NCBI GenBank assembly: GCA_027533455.1
Contig: JAPZUC010000007.1
Span: 1-42,686 of the forward strand
Direction: 5' to 3'
Source: Porphyrobacter sp.
Lineage (GTDB): Bacteria; Pseudomonadota; Alphaproteobacteria; Sphingomonadales; Sphingomonadaceae
Length of the DNA stretch: 42,686 bases
In this document: piece after piece, positions 7,244-15,086 of the stretch
Position numbering within the stretch: position 1 is the first letter of the stretch
Layout of the letters: each line of letters opens with the position of its first letter
Notes under the pieces: model-generated
What the model was told of the DNA's origin: nothing
The model's database searches: none
What the model saw: only the letters and a program-made list of their open reading frames with translations
Program-made: the position numbers and the translations under genes

Positions 7244-8302
7244 ATGATCCTTCGCCTGTTCGGCTTGCTCGTTGCCGCAGTTGCGCTCCTCTCGTCTCCG
7301 GCGCAGTCTCAAGATGTAAAGTACGACGCGACTGCGCTCAGAGCGCTAGAACAGCTCGTAGATCTCCCGAAGGCGGAGCAAACCTGTGCCAAAGGCGAGG
7401 ACGACAACCTGTGCGCATGGATCGGCCTATCCTATTTGACCGGCACTGGCGTTCCAAAGGACATCGAGAAAGGCCGCAAACTGATTTTCGTGGCATGCGG
7501 TCTCAGTAATCCGCTGGCGTGCGCGATATATGAGGCTGATACCGGCGGCTACGAACCGGACTTGCGCGAGATACTGCATCCCGTCTTTCTTATGACCTGC
7601 AAAGCGCAGCGCGGTGGGGGTGTGGGCTGCTTCAATGCGGCGCAGCAGCTGAGTATCGGCTTCGACGTGAAAAAAGATAAGCCTAAGGCTGCCGGGCTCT
7701 ACCTTGAAGGCTGTATCCAAGGCCATGCGAAATCCTGCGTTTCCGCCTCGCAAGCAGCCTATCAAGGCGTCGGTCGGCAGGTCGATATGGCCGCTGCTTT
7801 CCAGTATGGTTCGATCGGCTGCGATCTTGGCGACGGCACGGCTTGCTTAATGGCGATCATGGCCACCCAAACCGGAAAAATCGCTCCACTGGAACCGGCG
7901 CAAGAAGCGAAACTGGTCCAGAGCGCTTGCGCAAGCGGCGCGACCCAAGTGTGTGACAACGCTCTGGCCTATGCTCAGGCAAGGCTGCCCGACGCTGCTG
8001 CAGAAGCGCAAGCGCCCCTATACGCGCGGATTGGCTGCGAAGCTAATCGCCCGCTGTCGTGCCGCGGATATGGCCAGATACTCTATGACGGTAAAGGCAT
8101 AGCCAAGGACGAAGCGACTGCGCTCGCTGCATTCGACCAGGGTTGCACCGGCAAGGATGCGCCGAGCTGCTACAGCTTTGGCGCTATCGCTCTCAATGCC
8201 GGCGATAACGCTCGCGCGCGGATCTACCTTGAGAAGGCGCTCGCCCTGAGGCCGGACTTCGCGGCGGCTAAGACTGCTTTGGCACGGTTGCCTGCCAGTT
8301 AA
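7244..8302 (+). CDS. exported Sel1/Hcp-like repeat protein with paired cysteines
   Basis: The 352-residue protein begins MILRLFGLLVAAVALLSSPA, a clear signal peptide with cleavage near AQSQ-D. It carries eight cysteine pairs: 48/57, 85/93, 119/129, 157/165, 193/201, 229/237, 265/273 and 301/309. The last five pairs repeat every 36 residues with an internal spacing of eight. This is the pattern of Sel1-like repeats tied by disulfides, known from Helicobacter cysteine-rich proteins. The C-terminus ends in a TPR-like helix pair. A periplasmic binding or scaffold role is likely; the partner is unknown. The ATG at 7244 has GGGGGAG upstream and gives the signal peptide. An in-frame start at 7187 would bury it. 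Confidence 0.85.
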   Translation: MILRLFGLLVAAVALLSSPAQSQDVKYDATALRALEQLVDLPKAEQTCAKGEDDNLCAWIGLSYLTGTGVPKDIEKGRKLIFVACGLSNPLACAIYEADTGGYEPDLREILHPVFLMTCKAQRGGGVGCFNAAQQLSIGFDVKKDKPKAAGLYLEGCIQGHAKSCVSASQAAYQGVGRQVDMAAAFQYGSIGCDLGDGTACLMAIMATQTGKIAPLEPAQEAKLVQSACASGATQVCDNALAYAQARLPDAAAEAQAPLYARIGCEANRPLSCRGYGQILYDGKGIAKDEATALAAFDQGCTGKDAPSCYSFGAIALNAGDNARARIYLEKALALRPDFAAAKTALARLPAS

Positions 8303-8443
8303 GCCTCTTACATCAGCTGCATGCTGTTGCGTTTCATGTCCTTGCGGCTAGCTCTCCCCACACCGTTAATCGGCGAGGCCATGACGAATGGTTATAGATG
8401 AACGCAATGGCCGTTAGGGGTCGATAGCTGAATGGCAGCTCCT

Positions 8444-8478
8444 CTCCCGGCAGCGCCCGAAGCGGACACTGCCGGGAG
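8444..8478 (-). terminator. terminator-like hairpin after the Old Yellow Enzyme gene
   Basis: CTCCCGGCAG and CTGCCGGGAG form perfect 10-bp arms with a 15-nt loop, 8 nt beyond the minus-strand stop. No U-run follows. Confidence 0.5.
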
Positions 8479-8486
8479 CGTAAGCC

Positions 8487-9599
8487 TTACTCGGCCGCTT
8501 GCGCCTGCTCTTCTTCGAGCGTCGGGTAGTCGACGTAGCCTTCGGGGATCGGGAAGTACCAGCTCTTGGGCACGTCCTTGTTCGGGTTCCAGTGCGCGCC
8601 CGCCGCGATCCGCTTTTCGAGATCGGGGTTGGAGATGTAGGGGCGGCCGAAGCTCACCGCGTCGCACTTGCCGCTGACCACATCGGCTTCGGCCTGCTCG
8701 GCGGTGTAGTCCGAGTTGAGGATCAGCTTGCCGGTGTAGATCTGGCGGATCAGCGGGCTCTGCTTGGGCACGTCGGTCTGGCCGAAGGTGCCATCCGGGC
8801 CGGGCTCGCGCAGTTCTACGAAGGCAAGGCCGAGTTCCTCGCACACCTTGGCGGCTGCGCCGAAGGTCGCAGGCGGGTTGCTGTCATCGGTGCCCTGCGA
8901 ATCGCCATTGGGCGACAGGCGGATGCCGACGCGGTCCGCGCCCCACACGTCGATCAGCGCTTCCAAGACTTCGCGCATGAAGCGGGTGCGGTTTTCTGGC
9001 GAGCCGCCATATTCGTCGGTGCGCAGGTTGGTCTTGTCGCGCAGGAACTGGTCGACGAGGTAGCCATTGGCGCTGTGCAGCTGCACCCCGTCAAAGCCCG
9101 CCTTCTTGGCGTTCTCGGCGGCGCGACGGTAGTCGCCAATCGTGCGCTTGATGTCCTCATGGGTCATCTCGCGCGCCTGCGCGTATGGCGACTTGCCGGT
9201 GGGCGTGTGGGCTTCGCCCGGCGCGGTGGTGGCGCTGGCGGAGAAGGGCGGCTGGCCATCGAGGAACACGGGGTGGACGATGCGGCCCATGTGCCACAGC
9301 TGCATGACGATCAGGCCGCCTTCCTCGTGCACGGCCTTGGTGGTGGCCTTCCACGCTTCGGTCTGCTCGTCGCTCCAGATGCCCGGCGCGCTGGGCCAGC
9401 CGAGGCCTTCGCGGCTGATGCCGGTCGCTTCGGTCAGGATCATGCCCGCGCCTGCGCGCTGGCGGTAATAGAGCGCCATCAATTCATTGGGCGTGAACAT
9501 CGGCTCGGCCGCGCGCCCGCGGGTGAGCGGGGCCATGTGGATGCGGTTCTTGGCGTGGAGCGCGCCCATCTGGAGCGGCTGGAACAGTGCGTCGTGCAT
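8487..9599 (-). CDS. Old Yellow Enzyme family NADH:flavin oxidoreductase
   Basis: This FMN-dependent TIM-barrel enzyme of 370 residues reduces activated C=C bonds, nitro compounds or nitrate esters with NAD(P)H. Evidence includes the N-terminus LFQPLQMGALHAKNRIHMAP and TRGRA, the FMN segment TEATGIS, QLWHMGRI, and the substrate-site HSANGYLVDQFLRD with the following TDEYGGSPENR. The C-terminal barrel strand AVSFGRPYISNPDL is also typical. This is the bacterial xenobiotic reductase/NemA subgroup by motif. The start at 9599 (MHDALFQPL) has GAGG nine bases before it; an ATG at 9614 adds five residues. The gene is divergent from the EamA transporter with about 70 nt between them. Confidence 0.93.
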   Translation of the reverse strand: MHDALFQPLQMGALHAKNRIHMAPLTRGRAAEPMFTPNELMALYYRQRAGAGMILTEATGISREGLGWPSAPGIWSDEQTEAWKATTKAVHEEGGLIVMQLWHMGRIVHPVFLDGQPPFSASATTAPGEAHTPTGKSPYAQAREMTHEDIKRTIGDYRRAAENAKKAGFDGVQLHSANGYLVDQFLRDKTNLRTDEYGGSPENRTRFMREVLEALIDVWGADRVGIRLSPNGDSQGTDDSNPPATFGAAAKVCEELGLAFVELREPGPDGTFGQTDVPKQSPLIRQIYTGKLILNSDYTAEQAEADVVSGKCDAVSFGRPYISNPDLEKRIAAGAHWNPNKDVPKSWYFPIPEGYVDYPTLEEEQAQAAE

Positions 9600-9667
9600 C
9601 GGGGAAAACCTCATGTTGCGTTGTCTTTAGGTTAGGCACTTGGCGAGTGGAGGGCTAGGGCGCAAGC

Positions 9668-10564
9668 ATGGAAAATGAGGGTGTGGCCCAAGAAGAAATT
9701 GTTCCCCGCGAGACGCGCCCGGCGGCGTGGCTGCTGCTGGCGCTGTTCGGCGGCAATGTCGCGCTCGCCATCGGGCCGTGGTTCGTGCGTATCGCCGACA
9801 CCGGGCCGGTCGCGGCGGGGTTCTGGCGGCTGTTTCTGGCGCTGCCCTTCATGGTGCTGCTGGCGCGCGCGAACGGCCAGCGGTTGACGGGAATGGGCAC
9901 CAAAACCCTCGCGCTGGTGGCGCTGGGGGCGGTGACCTTCGCGCTCGACCTGGCGAGCTGGCATATCGGCATCGAGATGACCCGGATCGGCAATGCGACG
10001 CTGTTCGGCAATGCCGGATCGATCGTACTGCTGTTCTGGGGCTTCCTCGTCGCGCGCACTCTGCCCGGGCGGCTGGAGTGGCTGGCGATTGTCTTCGCGC
10101 TTGCTGGCGCGGCGATCCTGATGGGGCGCTCTCTGGAGATTTCGGATGAAACCCTGATCGGCGACCTGTTCTCGGTCGCGGCGGGGCTGCTTTACGCGGT
10201 CTACCTGCTGACCCTCCAGAACGCGCGCGGAGCCTTCGGATCATGGAGCCTGCTGGTGTGGGTGAGCATCTTCGGCGCGCCCGTGCTGCTGGCCATTGCC
10301 CTCGCGCTGGGCGAGCCGGTGTGGCCGCAGGCATGGGGTCCGGTGGTGGGCCTGTTCGTGCTCAGCCAGCTGGTCGGACAGGGGCTTATGGTGTTCGCCC
10401 TGCGATACTTCCCGCCGCTGGTGGTGGGTCTGGCATTGCTTACGCAGCCGGCCGTCGCGTCGATCTACGGCTGGCTAGCGTTCGGGGAAGTGCTGTCGGG
10501 GATGGATATTGTCGGGATGGTGCTGGTGGGCGCGGCGCTGGCTGTGAGCAAGGCCAAGGCGTGA
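9668..10564 (+). CDS. EamA/DMT-family transporter
   Basis: The 298-residue inner-membrane protein has ten hydrophobic spans arranged as two EamA repeats. The first runs from about WLLLALFGGNVALAIGPWFV to AAILMG, and the second from GDLFSVAAGLLYAVYLLTLQ to LVGAALAVSKAKA. EamA proteins export amino acids, metabolites or drugs; no substrate can be named. Typical features are the GFWRLFLALPF helix 2 and the EVLSGMDIVGMVLVG end. The start ATG at 9668 has AGGG upstream. It ends next to the convergent gene, whose stop is at 10566. Confidence 0.9.
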   Translation: MENEGVAQEEIVPRETRPAAWLLLALFGGNVALAIGPWFVRIADTGPVAAGFWRLFLALPFMVLLARANGQRLTGMGTKTLALVALGAVTFALDLASWHIGIEMTRIGNATLFGNAGSIVLLFWGFLVARTLPGRLEWLAIVFALAGAAILMGRSLEISDETLIGDLFSVAAGLLYAVYLLTLQNARGAFGSWSLLVWVSIFGAPVLLAIALALGEPVWPQAWGPVVGLFVLSQLVGQGLMVFALRYFPPLVVGLALLTQPAVASIYGWLAFGEVLSGMDIVGMVLVGAALAVSKAKA

Positions 10565-10565
10565 C

Positions 10566-12041
10566 CTAGCGCCACTCGTCCTTCAGCGGGCGGCCTGGAT
10601 TGCTCCACGGGCCGATGTTGAGACCGTTCGCGCTCCGGCCTGCCTCATATTCTGCCTTCGGGGGAAGCAAGCCGAGCATGTTGGCCTCGTTGTTCTGTTC
10701 GCGGGCGATCGCGACCATGCGCTTCCACTCGTCTTCGCTCACGCCTTCCGGGCGTGCTTTGGTGAGCGGGAATTGCAGCTCGTATCTGATCGCGCGCCGC
10801 CACAGGGCGATCATCGCGTCATAATCGCTGCCCACCCATTCCAGCACCATTGGCCCCACGCCTGAGGCGAGCGCGCCGCGCAGTTGGGCGATACTGCTGT
10901 CCGCCTCCATCCACGGGCGGGTGCGGGTCTGCCATATGACATACCAGAAGGTCGCGCGCTCCATGTCGCCGCGTTCAATCAGGCTGGTTACTGCATATAT
11001 GAGGTGGATCGGTTCCACCGCATCGGGGTGATCGAGCAGGAAATCGGCTGCCAGAGCGCGCTCCGTCTCGTCTTCGCTTTGCAGCGCGAGTTGAAGGTCG
11101 AGTTCGGAATAGCCGGCGCCTGCTTCGCGATACTCTGTGCCAAGGAACTCCAGCGCCGGGCCGAAGCCGGGGAGCATGTCTTTGAGGTTGGGGCAGAAGT
11201 CGGGGATGCCGGGGAGCCCGGCCTCGTTCCCCCGCCTTTCGGGGTTGGCGTAATTGCTCTCGAGAAGGGCGATGATCGCATCAAGGTTGATACGCTCGTC
11301 GAATATCTTGCCGCCATCCTCGAAATACTGGCCGCTGGTGGTGCAGCGGGTGTTCGAGACATCGAAAGGCGGTGTGTCGTCCTCAAACGAATAGCGCGCG
11401 GCCCAGTCCGGGATGCCTGCGCGCAGGGTCTCCATCTCGCCGTTGGGGCGCAGGCCCACAAGCAGCCAGCCCTTGGCGCGCTCTGCGTTGGCGTAAGCAC
11501 GGAAGGCGATGCCCTGTACGGTGAAGCGGCGCTCGAGGGTGAAACCGGAAGCCGCCAGCGCCTGTTCGTGGGTGTCGAGCACGGCGGGCCAGGCGGCCTT
11601 GATATCGCCGATCATGGTCAGGGCCTTCAGTCTTTCGGCCTGATAGAGACCGTAGCTGCGATCCTCCGGACGCACATCGGCGCGTCCTAGCAGTTCGAGC
11701 GCACGTTCCGGTTGCGCATTGTTTCGCGAGCGCTGGGCATCGAGGATAAGGATATCGGCGAGTGCGAGGCGGTCGCCTGCGCAGATTTCGGCCATGCGAG
11801 CGAGCTCGCCGCGAAGCGGATCGGCCCGGGGAGCTTTGGCAGGCTCCCTTACCAGCGGTGCGGGGTCGAGGCTGATGGTGATGGACGGTGGCGCGCCGGC
11901 AGGTGCAGTGCGCACCAATTGCGGCCATTGCCGCGCCATCGACGCACGGCATTCAGACTTTGCGGTATCCTTAGCCCACGCCGGCGCTGCGTGCGTCCCT
12001 AGAGCGATCAACGCAGCAGCGCCGAACGCTCTAATCCCCAC
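10566..12041 (-). CDS. exported protein of unknown function, overlapping nadA
   Basis: The 491-residue product begins with a GTG-coded signal peptide, MGIRAFGAAALIALGTHAAP, with cleavage near AWA-KD. The rest is soluble and helix-rich, with a TPR-like stretch around AQPERALELLGRADVRPEDR and a tryptophan-rich C-terminus ending NPGRPLKDEWR. No family was recognised. The GTG at 12041 lies inside the nadA gene, overlapping its 3' end by 11 nt, so the protein is probably translated from the nadA transcript. A secreted protein coupled to an NAD synthesis gene has no obvious shared function. The gene is well supported by length and coding character. Confidence 0.8.
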   Translation of the reverse strand: MGIRAFGAAALIALGTHAAPAWAKDTAKSECRASMARQWPQLVRTAPAGAPPSITISLDPAPLVREPAKAPRADPLRGELARMAEICAGDRLALADILILDAQRSRNNAQPERALELLGRADVRPEDRSYGLYQAERLKALTMIGDIKAAWPAVLDTHEQALAASGFTLERRFTVQGIAFRAYANAERAKGWLLVGLRPNGEMETLRAGIPDWAARYSFEDDTPPFDVSNTRCTTSGQYFEDGGKIFDERINLDAIIALLESNYANPERRGNEAGLPGIPDFCPNLKDMLPGFGPALEFLGTEYREAGAGYSELDLQLALQSEDETERALAADFLLDHPDAVEPIHLIYAVTSLIERGDMERATFWYVIWQTRTRPWMEADSSIAQLRGALASGVGPMVLEWVGSDYDAMIALWRRAIRYELQFPLTKARPEGVSEDEWKRMVAIAREQNNEANMLGLLPPKAEYEAGRSANGLNIGPWSNPGRPLKDEWR

Positions 12042-13032
12042 TAAACCGCACCTTCCCCAAGTCCCCCATCCCGACAGTCCCGCTCGCCATTTCCAGCATC
12101 CGGTCGAGGCTGCGCTTCGCCTTCAGGCGGATGCCTTCCTCGATCTCGATCTGCGGGCTGAGGTCGCGCAGGGCGACGTAGAGCTTCTCCATCGTGTTGA
12201 GCGCCATGTAGGGGCAGATGTTGCACGAACAGTTCCCGTCCGCGCCGGGCGCGCCGATGAAGGTCTTGTTCGGCAGCGCCTTTTCCATCTGGTGGATGAT
12301 GTGGGGCTCGGTGGCGACGATCAGGGTGTCGCCGGTGAACTCCTGCGCGAACTTGAGGATGCCGCTGGTCGAGCCCACGTAATCGGCGTGGTCGATGATC
12401 GTCGGCGGGCATTCGGGGTGCGCGGCGATGGGCGCGCCGGGGAATTGCTCCTTCAGCTTCAGCAGCTCGGTTTCGCTGAAAGCCTCGTGGACGATGCACA
12501 CGCCGGGCCACAGCAGCATCTCGCGGTTGAACTTGCGTGACAGGTATCCGCCAAGGTGCCGGTCAGGGCCGAAGATGATCTTCTGCTCCGGCGGAATCTG
12601 GGCGAGGATCGTCTCTGCCGAGGACGAGGTGACGATCACGTCTGACAGGGCCTTCACTTCGGTCGAGCAGTTGATGTAGGTCAGCGCGATGTGATCGGGG
12701 TGGGCTTCGCGGAAGGCGCGGAACTTCTCGGGCGGGCAGCTGTCTTCTAGGCTGCACCCGGCGTCCATGTCGGGCAGGATCACGGTCTTCTGGGGCGAGA
12801 GGATCTTGGCGGTGTCGGCCATGAACTTCACCCCGCAGAACGCGATTACGTCGGCGTCCGTCGCCGCCGCCTTGCGCGAAAGCTCCAGCGAATCCCCCAC
12901 GAAGTCGGCAATGTCCTGGATGTCCGGTGTCTGGTAATAATGCGCGAGGATCACCGCGTTGCGCTCCTTGCGCAAACGGTCGATCTCGGCCAGCAGGTCG
13001 GCGCCGGTGGGGTTGCGGGTCAGCAGGCTCAT
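12031..13032 (-). CDS. nadA: quinolinate synthase NadA
   Basis: NadA condenses iminoaspartate with dihydroxyacetone phosphate to quinolinate, the precursor of NAD, using a [4Fe-4S] cluster. The 333 residues show the family motifs AHYYQTPDIQDIADFVGDSL, FCGVKFMADTAKIL, and the cysteine-bearing GCSLEDSC, HPECPP and CNICPYMALN. Length is normal. The ATG at 13032 begins MSLLTRNPTG. No nadB or nadC is present in the window. The downstream exported gene starts within its final codons. The next gene upstream is a membrane protein ending at 13109, about 75 nt away. Confidence 0.96.
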   Translation of the reverse strand: MSLLTRNPTGADLLAEIDRLRKERNAVILAHYYQTPDIQDIADFVGDSLELSRKAAATDADVIAFCGVKFMADTAKILSPQKTVILPDMDAGCSLEDSCPPEKFRAFREAHPDHIALTYINCSTEVKALSDVIVTSSSAETILAQIPPEQKIIFGPDRHLGGYLSRKFNREMLLWPGVCIVHEAFSETELLKLKEQFPGAPIAAHPECPPTIIDHADYVGSTSGILKFAQEFTGDTLIVATEPHIIHQMEKALPNKTFIGAPGADGNCSCNICPYMALNTMEKLYVALRDLSPQIEIEEGIRLKAKRSLDRMLEMASGTVGMGDLGKVRFSGD

Positions 13033-13108
13033 CGGTCAATCCCCGTTGTCTCAGGAGTGGCCGATATAGGTGGTCGCCCGCAATTTTCGAGCGAAAAGCG
13101 TGCCGCGC

Positions 13109-13879
13109 CTACATGCTGAAGCCGGGCGGCAGGAAGGCCTCCATAGGGCGTTCGGCCCCGGGGGTGCCCGCCACCACCCATTCGGTGAAGGCGTAACCCA
13201 GCGGCGAATAGGCGATCACCATCGAGATTACGAACACCCCTGCGTCGATGCCGAGCCCCCACCAATAGGCGGGGTGTACCCGGCCATCGCGGCGCTTGTC
13301 GGCGATCATGCCGATCACCGGGAAAATGAAGGTCAGCAGGATGGCGATCGTCCACGCGTTGGGGATGAACAGCGGCATCGGCAGCAGGCGGCCGAGGCCC
13401 GGGCCGGTCAGGATGCTCATCGCCACCAGCATGAGCCGGCGGTGCCAGCCGGTGTAGCGTTGCGTGCGCAGCGCCCAGAGCGCCAACCCCCCGAACGCCC
13501 ACAGCCCGGCAAGATTGCTCACCAGAAATTCGTTCTTGGCGAAGAAGAACGGCCCGCCGCTCGTCCGCGCCGAAACGATGATGATCATCGTCCCCGCCGC
13601 GACCATCGCCGGGATCCAGAGATAGGCGAGCTTGCCGAGCTGGATGTGCAGCGCACGGTTGCCGCCCGCAATAGTGACCACCTGTGCGAGATAGAGGCCG
13701 AGCCAGCCCATGAAGATCATGCCGTGGACATGGAAGGCGAGCGGCAGCGCAAAGCTGGACCGGCCCATCGCCAGATTGAAGGTGAATCCCGCAACGATCA
13801 CACCAGCCATCACGAAGGCCATGATCGTGAAGAAGCGCGTGCCAAGGGTGCCAGCGCCGCGCTGTGCCAAAGTAGCCAT
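13109..13879 (-). CDS. conserved multi-pass membrane protein with conserved-looking histidines
   Basis: The 256-residue protein has about seven transmembrane segments. These include RFFTIMAFVMAGVIVAGFTF, ALPLAFHVHGMIFMGWLGLY and AWTIAILLTFIFPVIGMIAD. Histidines lie inside or at the edge of helices (HVHG near residue 50, H in LHIQLGKLAY and WHRRLML), an arrangement sometimes seen in haem-binding or redox membrane proteins. A weak similarity in layout to the protein at 37041-37799 is visible. The function is unknown. The ATG at 13879 is preceded by GGGATCATTCTG. The gene lies upstream of nadA in the same direction, so they may share a transcript. Confidence 0.78.
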   Translation of the reverse strand: MATLAQRGAGTLGTRFFTIMAFVMAGVIVAGFTFNLAMGRSSFALPLAFHVHGMIFMGWLGLYLAQVVTIAGGNRALHIQLGKLAYLWIPAMVAAGTMIIIVSARTSGGPFFFAKNEFLVSNLAGLWAFGGLALWALRTQRYTGWHRRLMLVAMSILTGPGLGRLLPMPLFIPNAWTIAILLTFIFPVIGMIADKRRDGRVHPAYWWGLGIDAGVFVISMVIAYSPLGYAFTEWVVAGTPGAERPMEAFLPPGFSM

Positions 13880-14032
13880 CAGAATGATCCCCGATCCCGC
13901 GTCTCGCCGGAAGATTGATCATGAATTGGCGTTTTCTGCAAGTGCGCGGCGGCGAACCGCTGACACCGCTCTGCAAGGTTCTGCATCGCCCCTTTTTTCA
14001 CATTCATGCCGGCTCCGCCTGCAAGAGCCAAT

Positions 14033-14052
14033 TTTAAGTTCGCGAATTTAAA
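14033..14052. promoter_or_regulatory. 20-bp near-palindrome, possible operator
   Basis: TTTAAGTTCGCGAATTTAAA is self-complementary except at positions 6 and 15. It could bind a dimeric regulator; which one is unknown. Confidence 0.4.
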
Positions 14053-14095
14053 TGCAAGGCGATTTTCAACTAAAAGTAAATAAACAGTTTAATAA

Positions 14096-14125
14096 TTGAC
14101 ATTAGTCTTTCCTTAAACATGTAAA
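14096..14125 (+). promoter_or_regulatory. sigma-70-type promoter candidate for the regulator gene
   Basis: A perfect TTGACA at 14096-14101 is followed after 18 nt by TGTAAA at 14120-14125 (four of six matches to TATAAT). It points toward the gene at 14238. Confidence 0.45.
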
Positions 14126-14146
14126 AGTCCTGAAATCTGATCTGCG

Positions 14147-14162
14147 CTAACCATACTGTTAG
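14147..14162. promoter_or_regulatory. inverted repeat CTAAC-N6-GTTAG, CtrA-like
   Basis: CTAAC-CATACT-GTTAG is an inverted repeat just downstream of the promoter candidate. It is similar to the CtrA box (TTAA-N7-TTAA), with mismatches in both halves. Position after the promoter suits repression or autoregulation. Confidence 0.35.
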
Positions 14163-14221
14163 TAAAGTGCCGGGCGAAGGCTGCACAGTTGCAGTCCGCC
14201 CTATCTCGGGAAGGGCGAGTC

Positions 14222-14308
14222 ATGACGGATTCTAGAAATGGAATTAAGGGACGGCCCACTCATCAACGACGAGGTTCTCCTCTGCGACCACCCCAAAGTG
14301 CTGAATAA
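14222..14308 (+). CDS. possible 28-codon leader ORF overlapping the regulator start
   Basis: ATG at 14222 has the best ribosome site of this area (GGGAAGGGCGAG, 2-13 nt upstream) and opens a 28-residue frame, MTDSRNGIKGRPTHQRRGSP and eight more residues, ending in TAA at 14306-14308. The regulator starts 16 nt further on in another frame with a poor ribosome site. The small frame may be a leader that couples translation, or the regulator's true N-terminus may be frameshifted. No homology is claimed. Confidence 0.3.
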   Translation: MTDSRNGIKGRPTHQRRGSPLRPPQSAE

Positions 14309-15086
14309 CAGCGCCTTGACCTTCGATTGCGGGGTGGGCCCCGTGGCTGAACCATTCGGCCCGCAGTGCCGCGGGGTTGGCGAGATTCCCGGCGAAGCAA
14401 ACGGCCGCATTCGGTTCGTGGCGATCGGGGGTAAGGTCGGCTCGCCGCTCGGTAACTATGTCCGCGCCGTATTCGGTCCGGTCGACATCCATTCCGTAAA
14501 TTGTGACGACTTACGCGGCTTTTCGAGCCAGCTTGGGTCCTATTCGGTGCTCGTGGTGCTGACCGATGACGCGCAGCGCACCAAACGCATGTTGCGCAAG
14601 GTGAAGACGCTCACCCAAAACAAGCTGGTCTATGCGATCATGTCTGAGTCCACGCCCCAGTCGCGGGCTGCGCTGATGCGGCTGGTGTTCGACGATGTTT
14701 TCGATTTGCGCAGCAGACCGCAGGAGATCCTCGTCCGCATCGGATCGCACTGGCAGCGGCAGCAGGAGTATGACCTCAACACCAAGGACGAGGCCCGCTT
14801 CGCTGCGTTCTGCGAAGAAAATCTGACGGGCCCGGTTCACACGCTTCAGGCCCCCGTGCTCAAGCTCCTGTTCGACAACCTCGGGGAAAAGGTTCGGTAC
14901 CGCGATCTTGCCGCCTACGATTTCCATTCGGGCGAATTCCGGACTGAACCCCTGACCGTCCGCATCCATCACCTGCACCGCAAGCTCAAGAACTACGAAA
15001 TCCGCTGCAAACGTGGCGTAGGCTATGTGCTCGTCAAGCTTGACGAGCAAGCTGCCGCGTCACGCCGTGCGAAAGCCAGCGCCTAG
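14238..15086 (+). CDS. winged-helix transcriptional regulator with a receiver-like N-terminal part
   Basis: The 282-residue protein ends in an OmpR/PhoB-type winged helix (about residues 185-270). It includes the recognition region RTEPLTVRIHHLHRKLKNYE and the wing CKRGVGYVLVKL. Residues 55-165 have the alternating strand/helix pattern of a receiver domain (VLVVLTDDAQ, LVYAIMS). No typical acidic pocket plus phosphorylated aspartate was recognised, so signalling may be non-phosphorylated. No histidine kinase is adjacent. The first 55 residues have little character and the ATG at 14238 lacks a good ribosome site; a GTG at 14343 is an alternative. It has its own elaborate upstream region. The stop codon overlaps the convergent gene's stop in CTAG. 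Confidence 0.8.
   Translation: MELRDGPLINDEVLLCDHPKVLNNSALTFDCGVGPVAEPFGPQCRGVGEIPGEANGRIRFVAIGGKVGSPLGNYVRAVFGPVDIHSVNCDDLRGFSSQLGSYSVLVVLTDDAQRTKRMLRKVKTLTQNKLVYAIMSESTPQSRAALMRLVFDDVFDLRSRPQEILVRIGSHWQRQQEYDLNTKDEARFAAFCEENLTGPVHTLQAPVLKLLFDNLGEKVRYRDLAAYDFHSGEFRTEPLTVRIHHLHRKLKNYEIRCKRGVGYVLVKLDEQAAASRRAKASA

Larger units (their letters stand above)
13880..14221 (+). promoter_or_regulatory. long AT-rich intergenic control region
   Basis: This 342-nt stretch separates the divergent membrane protein and regulator genes and is much richer in A+T than its surroundings from about 14030 to 14170. It holds a near-palindrome at 14033-14052, a promoter-like pair at 14096-14125 and an inverted repeat at 14147-14162, each listed separately. 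No gene was found in it. Confidence 0.6.
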
